Positions 7,861-15,441 of a stretch of 34,818 nucleotides of DNA are shown here, one piece after another (within the stretch, counting starts at the first letter, position 1; each line of letters starts with the position of its first letter). Under the pieces are notes generated by a model that saw only the letters and a list, made by a program, of their open reading frames with translations, did no database searches and was not told where the DNA came from. Origin of the DNA: Deltaproteobacteria bacterium (lineage in GTDB: Bacteria > Desulfobacterota > Desulfobacteria > Desulfobacterales > Desulfosalsimonadaceae); the NCBI GenBank assembly GCA_013151835.1, contig JAADHK010000025.1:1-34818 (forward strand). The letters are read 5' to 3'. A program made the position numbers and the translations under genes.

Positions 7861-7887
7861 ATGTAACTTCAGGATTTTTTAAATTTC

Positions 7888-7973
7888 TGGCGGAGGGAGT
7901 AGGATTCGAACCCACGGAGCTTTCGCTCAACGGTTTTCAAGACCGCCGCCTTCAGCCACTCGGCCATCCCTCC
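7888..7973 (-). tRNA. tRNA-Ser (anticodon UGA)
   Basis: An 86-base class II tRNA with encoded CCA. Acceptor GGAGGGA (5' end at 7973) pairs with TCCCTCC. The anticodon loop CTTGAAA gives UGA, which reads UCN codons. The variable arm is GAGCGAAAGCTC, a short stable hairpin typical of serine tRNAs. It is separated by 27 bases from the GCU tRNA, so both isoacceptors probably come from one precursor. Confidence 0.96.
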
Positions 7974-8013
7974 GCATAACAAGAGCATTCATTACCAAAA
8001 GGTAAAATGCAAG

Positions 8014-8031
8014 GTCAACACATTTGTTGAC
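8014..8031. promoter_or_regulatory. Palindrome gtcaaca-n4-tgttgac upstream of the tRNA-Ser pair
   Basis: Perfect seven-base arms around catt, 41 bases upstream of the 5' end of tRNA-Ser(UGA). It overlaps TTGAC sequences on both strands, so it could be part of overlapping -35 elements or an operator. Only the palindrome itself is directly seen. Confidence 0.3.
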
Positions 8032-8079
8032 ACTATGATCTAAAACCATATTCGAGCCGGATATTGACCGGGTTGACGG

Positions 8080-8107
8080 TTGACATACGGCATTTTCGGT
8101 TTATTAT
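8080..8107 (+). promoter_or_regulatory. Sigma-70 type promoter for the 8161 gene
   Basis: TTGACA (8080-8085, perfect -35), 16-base spacer, TATTAT (8102-8107, five of six to the -10 consensus). This predicts a start near 8114 and a leader of about 45 bases that includes a MITE-end-like sequence at 8123-8138 and the RBS. Confidence 0.6.
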
Positions 8108-8160
8108 AAGCATTAACCTTATTTGCGAGACCGTCAATCTTTTACAGGAGATGAAATCAT

Positions 8161-8598
8161 ATGAAGCAGAAATACATCCTCTCGCGGGACATGGACAAAG
8201 GACTTTTAACCATTCGCGAATTCTCCGAGCTGAGCAAGGACAGCTTCACCCTTGTGTGCGAGGAAAGCTATGAGGACGAAAAGATTGAAAAGTCCCTTGC
8301 GGAAGGAAAAGAGGCTTTAATCAAGACGCTTCGCACCCCCAATTTCTATCCTGTTGCCATTTATATCGAAAAAATTGCAGATGTTGTTATCTCCCTTTTT
8401 GAGAAAAAGAAATCAACAGACCCTTGTGCGCAGCAGGAACTGCTTTTTGACGATGCAGACCTTTTTGTGAAAAAAGAGAAGGTGGAAGAAGAGGCCGAAG
8501 AAGAGGCCGTGGAGATTGAAGACCTGCTTGATGCCCCGGAAGAGGGCGCCAAAGCAGACAAGGACAAAGCCAAGGCCGACGACAAGCCTTCAAAATAG
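8161..8598 (+). CDS. Hypothetical protein with acidic/lysine-rich C-terminal tail
   Basis: 145 residues, not recognised. The first 85 or so residues are mixed and look folded (start MKQKYILSRDMDKGLLTIRE, then a hydrophobic helix around YPVAIYIEKIADVVISLF). The remainder is low complexity: runs of EEAEEEA and then KADKDKAKADDK. There is no signal peptide or true membrane segment. A strong RBS (AGGAG, spacing seven) supports the ATG at 8161, and a good promoter lies upstream. It is followed by a tandem duplication and a large palindrome, then by a zinc-ribbon/HEAT-like gene on the same strand. It is a real gene by codon use, RBS and promoter; function unknown. Confidence 0.75.
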   Translation: MKQKYILSRDMDKGLLTIREFSELSKDSFTLVCEESYEDEKIEKSLAEGKEALIKTLRTPNFYPVAIYIEKIADVVISLFEKKKSTDPCAQQELLFDDADLFVKKEKVEEEAEEEAVEIEDLLDAPEEGAKADKDKAKADDKPSK

Positions 8599-8606
8599 AT
8601 ACAAGA

Positions 8607-8634
8607 TAGCAAAAGGGACGTAGCAAAAGGGACG
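8607..8634. repeat. 14-bp perfect tandem duplication
   Basis: tagcaaaagggacg occurs at 8607-8620 and again at 8621-8634, starting nine bases after a stop codon. The second copy runs into the left arm of the palindrome at 8629-8685, so the duplication shares its gggacg end with the palindrome. Confidence 0.85.
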
Positions 8635-8685
8635 TTCATGATTTAATGCTTAATTTTCAATTAAGCATTAAATCATGAACGTCCC
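8629..8685. repeat. 57-bp palindrome, 27-bp perfect arms, 3-base loop
   Basis: The left arm starts gggacgttcatgatttaatg at 8629, the right arm ends cattaaatcatgaacgtccc at 8685, and the loop is ttc (8656-8658). The arms are perfectly complementary over 27 bases. It lies between two co-directional genes. It could be a REP-like or transposon-derived palindrome and might also stop or stabilise the upstream transcript, but there is no T run, so a standard intrinsic terminator is not supported. Confidence 0.9.
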
Positions 8686-8709
8686 TCCAATATACAAGGA
8701 AACAAGATA

Positions 8710-9381
8710 ATGGAAACCAAACAGGATGTCCTGGAACGTATCCTTTCTCAGGAAAAACCAGTATGTCCGCATTGCAACCGGGAAATGGATATGTGGGAAG
8801 TCCCGCCGATTGCCGTAGGCGACGGGCTCGGATGGGATTCTCCCTACTTATTCGTCTGTTTCAACGATAAATGCCCCCTCTATGTCAGCGGCTGGGACAA
8901 CCTGATGGAAAACTATGCACAGCATGCATCGTACCGGTGCATAAAGAGCCCCAACGACAAGCACTTTGAAATGATGCCCGTTTTTTCATCCATGGGCGGG
9001 CAGGGCCAGGTCGTAAACGAGCAGGTGCTGGCCGATCAGGAAAGGCTTAAAGAATCCATAAAAAAAGGGTTTTCCATCCTGGCGGATTGCTTTGTATCAA
9101 AGGATGTGGTTACGGTGATGCAACTGCTTTTGGACCCGGCCGAATCGGTGCGTGTACGAGTAAAAGCAGCTGAAATGATGGGTGATATTGGTGGTATTGA
9201 CGCAATAGACCTGTTAGCGAGTCACCGTTTTGGCCATGACAGAATTACCGAAATGGCAAAATCGGCCGTGGCCAGAATACATGAGCGTAATTTTACCCGT
9301 GAATGTCCGTTTTGTGCCGAAATCATTAAGAAACGGGCCAATCTCTGCAAGCATTGCGGAAAGGAAGTGGCCGGGGTATAA
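8710..9381 (+). CDS. Zinc-ribbon protein with a HEAT-like central region
   Basis: 223 residues. An N-terminal zinc ribbon has ligand pairs C19/C22 and C50/C55. A central helical part (about 120-190) has HEAT-like character (VRVRVKAAEMMGDIGGIDAI). A second zinc ribbon at the C-terminus uses C199/C202 and C214/C217 (CPFC and CKHC). AAGGA nine bases upstream supports the ATG at 8710. The family appears to be a cytosolic, metal-binding, protein-interaction type; no enzymatic motif is visible. It converges on the CNB-PilZ gene, with a small hairpin in the 51-base gap. Zinc-ribbon calls are strong; the specific role is unknown. Confidence 0.8.
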   Translation: METKQDVLERILSQEKPVCPHCNREMDMWEVPPIAVGDGLGWDSPYLFVCFNDKCPLYVSGWDNLMENYAQHASYRCIKSPNDKHFEMMPVFSSMGGQGQVVNEQVLADQERLKESIKKGFSILADCFVSKDVVTVMQLLLDPAESVRVRVKAAEMMGDIGGIDAIDLLASHRFGHDRITEMAKSAVARIHERNFTRECPFCAEIIKKRANLCKHCGKEVAGV

Positions 9382-9406
9382 GCCAAATTCGCTCGACCTA
9401 CGTAGC

Positions 9407-9423
9407 GGAAGGCTGCGCCTTCC
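9407..9423. repeat. REP-like hairpin between convergent genes
   Basis: GGAAGGC-TGC-GCCTTCC is a perfect stem-loop in the 51-base gap between two convergent stops. The flanking word cgtagcggaaggc recurs inverted at 28645-28668 in another convergent gap. It may serve as a bidirectional transcript end, though no T run is seen. Confidence 0.55.
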
Positions 9424-9432
9424 ATTACCTGC

Positions 9433-10443
9433 TCACGCCCCCTTTATACTCTGAATCAGCTTTTTTTCCATGGGGGTATCAAACTTCAGGTGGATCGAAA
9501 AGTCGTCAAATGCCTGGGACTGAACCGCGATTACCTGCAGGTCTTGTTTTATTGCGACATTGCGGCCCTCCTTCAGCACGAGTTCAAAAGAAACCCTCAG
9601 TCGACGCCCTAAAAGCATCCGGATAGAATCCGGTTTGGATGTTTTTATGAGAAATGACAGCCCGCCCGGGGCAATGTCGGCAAGCTCTCCCTTGAAAGCC
9701 TTGCCCAGAGGCTTCAATGATAAATCCAGAAGCTGGAAAACCATGTTGCCATAAAGGGATATCCGGGAATGCTGCCGACGTTCCATCCCTTTTGATTCCA
9801 GCTCCTGTTTAATCAGGTCTTTTTTAGTGCAGTAATTATAGAGTCTTCCTTCCAGAGCCGGCGTGTCATTTTTCCATTTTTTGAGGGTCGCGGTTTCGAG
9901 AAAGGTTGTCTTTACACGGCCCAGGGCGATGAGTGAGACCGTTGATACGGTGGCTGAGAAAAACTGTTCCTTTCCTATGATGTCGCCGACCCCAAGGGTT
10001 TTGAGAAAAATCTCCTTTTCGCCACTCCTGAAAACGGCCTTTACCTGCCCGTGATTGATGAAAAAAAGGCGATTATCGATACGCCCCTGTTCCATAATGG
10101 ACTCGCCCGCCTCAAAGTCTTGTGATTTCATGGAATAGTAAAGGGCATTCCCCTCTGACGCATTCAGATTATCATACAGGTCCGCCCATATTTCCAGATG
10201 CTGTTTGTCCAGGCTTTCGCTCTTGGCTTCCTCTATGAGTTCCCCTGCGCGCACGATTTCCGTAAGCGCCATTGGATCCACGTCATAGAGTTTTTCACAC
10301 AGGGCCTCGGCTTTGGTAAAATTCTTTTCTTCCGCGTATGCGGTGATCAGATCAAAGAGCACCTTTACGGCCTCGTCGGTCCTGTTTTCCTTAACATGTT
10401 TGGCAACAAGCGCCTCAGCCGCCGCGCGATTTTCCTTTACCAC
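9433..10443 (-). CDS. Cyclic nucleotide-binding-like domain fused to a PilZ domain
   Basis: 336 residues in three parts: helical TPR-like N-terminus (1-80), a CNB (cNMP-binding) beta-roll at about 105-195 (FINHGQVKAVF, GVGDIIGKEQF), and a PilZ domain at about 221-335. The PilZ c-di-GMP motifs are present as ERRQHSR (222-227) and DIAPGG (256-261), a D-x-S-x-x-G type with Ala for Ser. The CNB lacks the phosphate-cassette arginine and has GD rather than GE, so cAMP binding is doubtful while c-di-GMP binding is plausible. The start is GTG at 10443, chosen because AAAGGAGG lies six bases upstream and overlaps the stop of the HEAT gene. Likely a cytosolic signalling adaptor acting with the HEAT protein. 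Confidence 0.85.
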   Translation of the reverse strand: MVKENRAAAEALVAKHVKENRTDEAVKVLFDLITAYAEEKNFTKAEALCEKLYDVDPMALTEIVRAGELIEEAKSESLDKQHLEIWADLYDNLNASEGNALYYSMKSQDFEAGESIMEQGRIDNRLFFINHGQVKAVFRSGEKEIFLKTLGVGDIIGKEQFFSATVSTVSLIALGRVKTTFLETATLKKWKNDTPALEGRLYNYCTKKDLIKQELESKGMERRQHSRISLYGNMVFQLLDLSLKPLGKAFKGELADIAPGGLSFLIKTSKPDSIRMLLGRRLRVSFELVLKEGRNVAIKQDLQVIAVQSQAFDDFSIHLKFDTPMEKKLIQSIKGA

Positions 10444-10457
10444 GGATACCTCCTTTA
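10441..10457 (-). promoter_or_regulatory. Coupled stop / RBS / GTG start between the HEAT and CNB-PilZ genes
   Basis: The minus strand reads taaaggaggtatccgtg: the TAA stop of the upstream gene is part of the sequence that contains the AAAGGAGG ribosome-binding site for the GTG start. Ribosomes ending the HEAT protein sit on the next RBS, which predicts translational coupling and a fixed ratio of the two proteins. Confidence 0.7.
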
Positions 10458-12698
10458 CACTCCCATCCTTTTAATGTTCGCCAGGGCTTTGGCCGCCGCC
10501 TTTCGGACCCGTTCGGAATTGGCGGGCAAGCCAAACAAGCCCTTTGTGCGTACGATTTTTTCTAAAACAGTAATGCCCTGCCTTGCCCCGATACGTCCCA
10601 GCGCCTCGCAAATCTTCTCCTTCAATTCGTCTCTTTCGGATTTTTCCTTCACAACCGAACGATCTTCAAGCATTTTTATGAGCACGGGCACGGCTTCGGG
10701 TGTCTTCATGGCCCCGAGTATTGAAACAATATAGGCCTTGAGACTGTCTTCCACCATTGAAACATGTTTGACAAGAACACTGCCGGCTGTACCTCCGCCA
10801 ATGGACTGGATACTCTTGATCGCCTCGGTTTGCACCCGGGAATCCGAATGGCCGAGCAGTCGTTCCAGGACCACGAAATGAGAGGCATCACCTATCCGGC
10901 CGACCAATAAAACCAGGTTTCGTATATAAAACCAGGGCGCGTCCTGGCGCAACCGTTCGATTATCGGCGGCATCACCGGTTTTCCCATACGGATTAATGC
11001 CTGGACGATGCGGTTCCGCTCGGACATGTTGTGGCTGTCATACAGGCGGTCCAGCAGCCGCTCGACAGTGTTGCTCCCCAGAATTACAAGGGCAAATATA
11101 TCGTCCTTGTTTTTAACCGATTCATTGGATTTTGTTTCCTTTAACAGCAGATCAATGATATCCGCTGTCGCAAGATTTTGCAACATATTACCGGCAAGGG
11201 CCTTAATGGCTTCATCCTTTTTGAGATTCCCGGCCGAAATAAGGTGGTACGCCTCAAGGATGTGTCCGGCCTCATCGGCACGGCCTTCTTCGATCATTGA
11301 CCGGCAAAGTCCCTGGAGCTGGCCGGTAACCTTTTCATACACAGGGGTTACGGTTGTTTCAAACTTGATCCAGTCGGCCAGCTTCTCGGACAGCGCCATC
11401 CGTCTGTCCAGGTCGCCCTCGGCGGCGAGCATTTCATCCATGCTGGAAAAAATGCCGGCCACAGCCTCACGGACTTCGGGATCCTCGTTTAAGAGGGCGT
11501 CACCTATCTTATCCACCAGCCGCTCGACGGCAGGATCCCGGCCCGATTTCATGAGCCGGTTGATGGCATTTGGGATGTCCGCTGCAATTTCTACATCGGT
11601 GAGGGCCGAGGTATCCCCCTTGATAATGCCGTTTAAGGCAGCCTTGAGACGAATCAAACGTTGTGTCGGATCTGCCGAATCGTCATTCTCCCGTCCGTTT
11701 TTATCGACGTGTTCGAGCAGTTGTCTGCCCGGTTCGGTATCTTTGAGCAGGTCATATACCCGCCCGATTGCCTCGGCCTGGTCCTCATCCAGATTCCCGG
11801 ACTCAGGGCTTTCGGCTATCTGTTTGATCCGGCCAAATAAGCTTGAAAATTTTTCAGGGTCCAGTTCCTTGACGAACCGCCTGAAAAAATCCGTTCCAAA
11901 GACCGTCTCCAGATTCTGGGTCAGCACAGAGGTCAGGACCTCATCATCCATTTCTGACATTGAGGATATAATATATTTTGAAATTTCCCGTTTGTCAAAG
12001 TCTGAAATACCGTCCAGGGCATCTATCATGCCGGCAAAGGCCGTGGAAAGATCCGGTTTTGCCTGGGTTTTGGACTTTTCGATTACCTCCTTGACCCCTG
12101 CCTGAAATATCGATGAGAGCCATGCGGGATTCTGCGCAATCTCCTGGAGCTGTTTTGCAACTTCCTCGGATTCAGCCTCCTCACCCATGAGCACCTTTGC
12201 AAAATCGCCGTTTGTAAAATCCATGCCCGCCAAGATGCTGTGATCGGAATCCATTTCAACATAAATCTTTTCATCGATCCGGATATTGGGCATGGAAAAC
12301 TGTTTCACAAGCGCGGCAATCCCTCCGGCGGCAAGAATTTCCCCGGGCGTCTTTCCCAGTATCTGGAGAAATGAACTGATCTCCTTTCTGGTGATCCCCC
12401 GGGTAATGGATACGCTCTTGATTCCCATGTCAAGCATAAGCTCAAGAAAGGCGCTTATCTGTGGTTTTTTCTGTTCCTTTTCCGGAAGAGGCGTACCCTG
12501 CACCAGCAGGGACTTTTCAGATTCGGCATACTCGAGGGTCGTAACCACCGAAAGGGTTTCGGTCAGGACCTTGTACATCCGCTCTACCGAACTCATTATA
12601 ATGGCGCTCGTTGGCGGATAGAGACGGATATTGGTGACGGCCGCATTCATCACAAAGAGAAAGTCAACCGCTTTTTTTGCAGCATTGATGTGTGCCAT
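10455..12698 (-). CDS. Large HEAT-repeat protein
   Basis: 747 residues. The first 130 or so (IRLYPPTSAIIMSSVERMYK, then ITRKEISSFLQIL) resemble the N-terminal domain often found before HD-GYP or HEAT modules in deltaproteobacterial signalling proteins. The middle is long and helical. The last 250 residues are HEAT/armadillo-type repeats (for example VVLERLLGHSDSRVQTEAIK and AVPVLIKMLEDRSV). There is no signal peptide, membrane span or catalytic motif. The ATG at 12698 follows AGGACG. It lies 60 bases after gpmI, perhaps on the same transcript, and is coupled to the CNB-PilZ gene. A scaffold for a signalling pathway is the likely role, by inference. Confidence 0.8.
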   Translation of the reverse strand: MAHINAAKKAVDFLFVMNAAVTNIRLYPPTSAIIMSSVERMYKVLTETLSVVTTLEYAESEKSLLVQGTPLPEKEQKKPQISAFLELMLDMGIKSVSITRGITRKEISSFLQILGKTPGEILAAGGIAALVKQFSMPNIRIDEKIYVEMDSDHSILAGMDFTNGDFAKVLMGEEAESEEVAKQLQEIAQNPAWLSSIFQAGVKEVIEKSKTQAKPDLSTAFAGMIDALDGISDFDKREISKYIISSMSEMDDEVLTSVLTQNLETVFGTDFFRRFVKELDPEKFSSLFGRIKQIAESPESGNLDEDQAEAIGRVYDLLKDTEPGRQLLEHVDKNGRENDDSADPTQRLIRLKAALNGIIKGDTSALTDVEIAADIPNAINRLMKSGRDPAVERLVDKIGDALLNEDPEVREAVAGIFSSMDEMLAAEGDLDRRMALSEKLADWIKFETTVTPVYEKVTGQLQGLCRSMIEEGRADEAGHILEAYHLISAGNLKKDEAIKALAGNMLQNLATADIIDLLLKETKSNESVKNKDDIFALVILGSNTVERLLDRLYDSHNMSERNRIVQALIRMGKPVMPPIIERLRQDAPWFYIRNLVLLVGRIGDASHFVVLERLLGHSDSRVQTEAIKSIQSIGGGTAGSVLVKHVSMVEDSLKAYIVSILGAMKTPEAVPVLIKMLEDRSVVKEKSERDELKEKICEALGRIGARQGITVLEKIVRTKGLFGLPANSERVRKAAAKALANIKRMGV

Positions 12699-12758
12699 TT
12701 TATCGGTCGTCCTGACTGGTAGCCACTCGTTCAGACGGTCGGTGGTAAATATTTATAT

Positions 12759-14330
12759 TCATCTTTTGATCAACGAGGTCCCGGTCATTTCAGGCGGCTG
12801 TTCGATTCCCATTATATCCAGGATTGTGGGCGCAATGTCTCCCAGTACGCCCGGACAAAGCCCGGTGATTGTCGAATCCTGGCCAATAAATACAAGCGGC
12901 ACCGGGTTTAATGTGTGTGCGGTATGGGGGTTCCCGTTTGCATCCTTCATCTGTTCCGCATTTCCGTGATCTGCGGTGACAAGCACGCTGTACCCGTTCT
13001 CTTTAGCCGTATTTACGACCCTTGTCAGGCATTCATCCACCGTCTCGCAGGCCTTGATCGCAGCAGTCATGATGCCCGTATGCCCTACCATGTCGAGGTT
13101 GGCGAAATTGATGACCATCAGGTGATACTTTTTCATGTTAAGGCGCCGGACTGCCTCGTCAGCCACGAGAAAGGCGCTCATTTCCGGCTTTGCGTCATAG
13201 GTTTCCACCTCGCGCGGGGACGGGATGAGTGCTCTGGCCTCGCCGTCAAAGGGTTCTTCCTCACCGCCGTTGAAAAAATAAGTCACGTGGGCGTATTTTT
13301 CAGTTTCGGCCAGGCGCATCTGGAGCAGCCCGTTTGAGCTGATCACCTCCCCGAGTATCTTGGACAGGTGAACCGGAGGGAAGGCGACCGGAAGGGTAAA
13401 TTCCTCGTCATACTGGGTCATGGACACGTAATCCGAAAGCCTTGGCAGGATTTTTCGGTTAAACAGATCAAAATTTTTGTCCGTAAAGGCCCGGGTGATC
13501 TGTCGCGCCCGGTCGGGCCGGAAATTGAAAAAGATGACTGCATCTCTGTCGCTCACAACAGGGCCGGGAGTGCCATCCTCATTCGACAGTATAACAGGCC
13601 CAAGAATTATAGGACGGATGAATTCATCGGTTTCTCCCCGGGCATAGGCGTTTTTCACGGCCAGAACCGGGTCCTGCTCCACGACTCCCTCCCCCCCGGT
13701 GTAAAGGCGGTATGACTTTTCGGTCCTGTCCCAGCGTGTATCACGGTCCATGGCGTAATAGCGGCCGCAGATACTGGCGATTCTCCCCGTGCCTTTGCGC
13801 GCAAGATTTGCCTGCAAATCCCTGACAAATCCAACTCCGCTGTCCGGGGGCGTGTCCCTTCCGTCCGTAATGACATGAATAAAAACCCGCTTTTGTCCGT
13901 ATTTTGCGGCCATGTCGACCAGAGCCTCCAGGTGACGCATCTGGCTGTGTACGCCTGCGTCGGACAAGAGGCCCATGAAATGAAGGGCGCCGCCCGATTC
14001 CTTCACCTTTTTTAAGGCCCCGGTCAATGCGGGATTTTCAAAAAACGAACCGTCGGCTATTGCCCGGTCTATGCGTAAAAGGACCTGGTAAACCACCCGG
14101 CCCGCACCAATGTTTAAGTGTCCCACCTCGGAGTTTCCCATGATTTTTTCGGGAAGGCCCACGGCTTTACCGGAGCAGGCGAGGCGGGTATGCGGGCAGG
14201 TGGTCATGATCTTATCTAAAAAGGGAGTTTTTGCCATGAAGACGGCGTTGTTTTCATCGGATTTTCCAATGCCGCACCCATCCAGAATCACCAGCAAACA
14301 GGAGGATATTTTATGCGTATTCATGTTCAT
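12759..14330 (-). CDS. gpmI: 2,3-bisphosphoglycerate-independent phosphoglycerate mutase
   Basis: 523 residues, close to the usual 510-515. It interconverts 3- and 2-phosphoglycerate in glycolysis/gluconeogenesis using two Mn ions and a phosphoserine. Visible signatures: LLVILDGCGIG at the N-terminus (metal aspartate), MGNSEVGHLNIGAG with the catalytic serine (about residue 67), VITDGRDTPPDSG, and VTADHGNAEQM near the C-terminus (metal ligands). The start ATG at 14330 is one base after the rsfS stop, with an AGGGGAAGA sequence inside the end of rsfS, so translation is coupled. It is the last housekeeping gene of the rplU operon. Confidence 0.97.
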   Translation of the reverse strand: MNMNTHKISSCLLVILDGCGIGKSDENNAVFMAKTPFLDKIMTTCPHTRLACSGKAVGLPEKIMGNSEVGHLNIGAGRVVYQVLLRIDRAIADGSFFENPALTGALKKVKESGGALHFMGLLSDAGVHSQMRHLEALVDMAAKYGQKRVFIHVITDGRDTPPDSGVGFVRDLQANLARKGTGRIASICGRYYAMDRDTRWDRTEKSYRLYTGGEGVVEQDPVLAVKNAYARGETDEFIRPIILGPVILSNEDGTPGPVVSDRDAVIFFNFRPDRARQITRAFTDKNFDLFNRKILPRLSDYVSMTQYDEEFTLPVAFPPVHLSKILGEVISSNGLLQMRLAETEKYAHVTYFFNGGEEEPFDGEARALIPSPREVETYDAKPEMSAFLVADEAVRRLNMKKYHLMVINFANLDMVGHTGIMTAAIKACETVDECLTRVVNTAKENGYSVLVTADHGNAEQMKDANGNPHTAHTLNPVPLVFIGQDSTITGLCPGVLGDIAPTILDIMGIEQPPEMTGTSLIKR

Positions 14331-14331
14331 G

Positions 14332-14742
14332 TTATTCTCTTTCTTCCCCTCTATCTGAAATCTCCTGAATTAAAAGACTCGGATCGACGACCTCTTCCAC
14401 CTCTATTCTGCCGGCATCCGACCACAGCCCTTCAAGGTCGTAAAATTGACGCACGGGCTCGTAAAAGACATGGATTATCACCTCGCCGTAATCAAGCAAC
14501 GCCCATTGGCCTTCACGCGCACCTTCAATTCCCAGGGGGCGGATGCCGCAGGTTTTTAATTGCTTTTCAATATGTTCCGCAATTGCTGAGACCTGCCTGT
14601 TCGACCGGCCGCTGCAGATTACAAACGCATCTGCAACGTCGCAGATGCCGTGCAGGTCAAGAATCACCATATCCCCGGCTTTCCGTCCCAGCGCGGCCCG
14701 GACATAGGGCTCAAGCAGGAGGGCCGCTTCTTTTTTTTTCAT
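14332..14742 (-). CDS. rsfS: Ribosome silencing factor RsfS
   Basis: 136 residues. It binds ribosomal protein uL14 and blocks subunit joining in starved cells. The family core is clear: DLHGICDVADAFVICSG, then SNRQVSAIAEHIE, EGAREGQWALLDYGEVIIHVF and the C-terminal REFYDLEGLW-type motif (here RQFYDLEGLW). Its start overlaps the nadD stop by four bases, and it directly precedes gpmI. The nadD-rsfS pairing is a standard arrangement in bacteria, which supports the call. Confidence 0.96.
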   Translation of the reverse strand: MKKKEAALLLEPYVRAALGRKAGDMVILDLHGICDVADAFVICSGRSNRQVSAIAEHIEKQLKTCGIRPLGIEGAREGQWALLDYGEVIIHVFYEPVRQFYDLEGLWSDAGRIEVEEVVDPSLLIQEISDRGEERE

Positions 14743-15431
14743 AAATACAACCTTTTTTCTTCAATGTATTCCGCCACCCCCTCGGGAACCAGATAGCGGA
14801 TCGAAGCGGATTTTCCCGTCAATTTCCGCACCATTGTGGATGTGATCCCTATGGGTGTCACGGCCTTAAACCGGACCGGCATCCGTAACCGCGCTTCAAA
14901 CCGGTTTTTTCCCTTGATATATCGATAAGCCGGGTCGATATGTTGTTTTAACACCTCACCCACGCTGTCTATCTGGTGTCCCGTATGACCGGCGGGGTGT
15001 ATTGCTTCATTTTCGTGCATGGGCGGTCGGCTCATCACGATCACGGAAATCCTGTCAAACAGGTCCCTGTAGTCTTTCCACGTGTCGATTTCCAGGAAGG
15101 CGTCGATTCCCACGATGAGAAACACTTTCGAAAAAGACGGATGCAATTTTTGGAACTGATTTACCGTATCAATTGTGTAAGACGGGCCGGGTCGGTTTGC
15201 CTCCATGTCCGAGGCAATGAAATCAGGATTTGTTGAAACGGCCCGGTTCAGCATTTCCAGCCGGTCGATCGTTCCTGCAATTATCGATGACGGCTTGTGC
15301 GGCGGGATTGCTGAAAGGACAAAGAACATGCGATCAAGCGAAAACCCGTCCTTTATCTCCTGGGCCACCCTGAGATGTCCGAGATGTACGGGGTTGAAGG
15401 TCCCGCCGAAAAGCCCCGCCCTTTTTAACAT
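14739..15431 (-). CDS. nadD: Nicotinate-nucleotide adenylyltransferase
   Basis: 230 residues. It adenylates nicotinate mononucleotide to deamido-NAD in NAD synthesis. The nucleotidyltransferase signature GGTFNPVHLGH is at residues 9-19, and the ATP-binding motif is in the form GITSTMVRK near residue 190. An insertion around residues 130-175, holding HPAGHTGHQ and RYIKGKNRFEARL, makes it somewhat longer than the 190-215 residues common in the family. It overlaps rsfS by four bases and starts ten bases after the proA stop, so it is tightly embedded in the operon. Confidence 0.95.
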   Translation of the reverse strand: MLKRAGLFGGTFNPVHLGHLRVAQEIKDGFSLDRMFFVLSAIPPHKPSSIIAGTIDRLEMLNRAVSTNPDFIASDMEANRPGPSYTIDTVNQFQKLHPSFSKVFLIVGIDAFLEIDTWKDYRDLFDRISVIVMSRPPMHENEAIHPAGHTGHQIDSVGEVLKQHIDPAYRYIKGKNRFEARLRMPVRFKAVTPIGITSTMVRKLTGKSASIRYLVPEGVAEYIEEKRLYL

Positions 15432-15441
15432 AATTTATGGC

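Noticed and set aside
7683-7979. 98-residue plus-strand protein with EGFEPSN and GFEPTELS motifs
   Set aside because: This is the well-known spurious translation across the antisense of tRNA genes, here the two tRNA-Ser genes.
11008-12105. 365-codon plus-strand open frame inside the HEAT gene
   Set aside because: Ser/Arg-rich antisense shadow of a long helical protein; no RBS, and the opposite frame has clear repeats.
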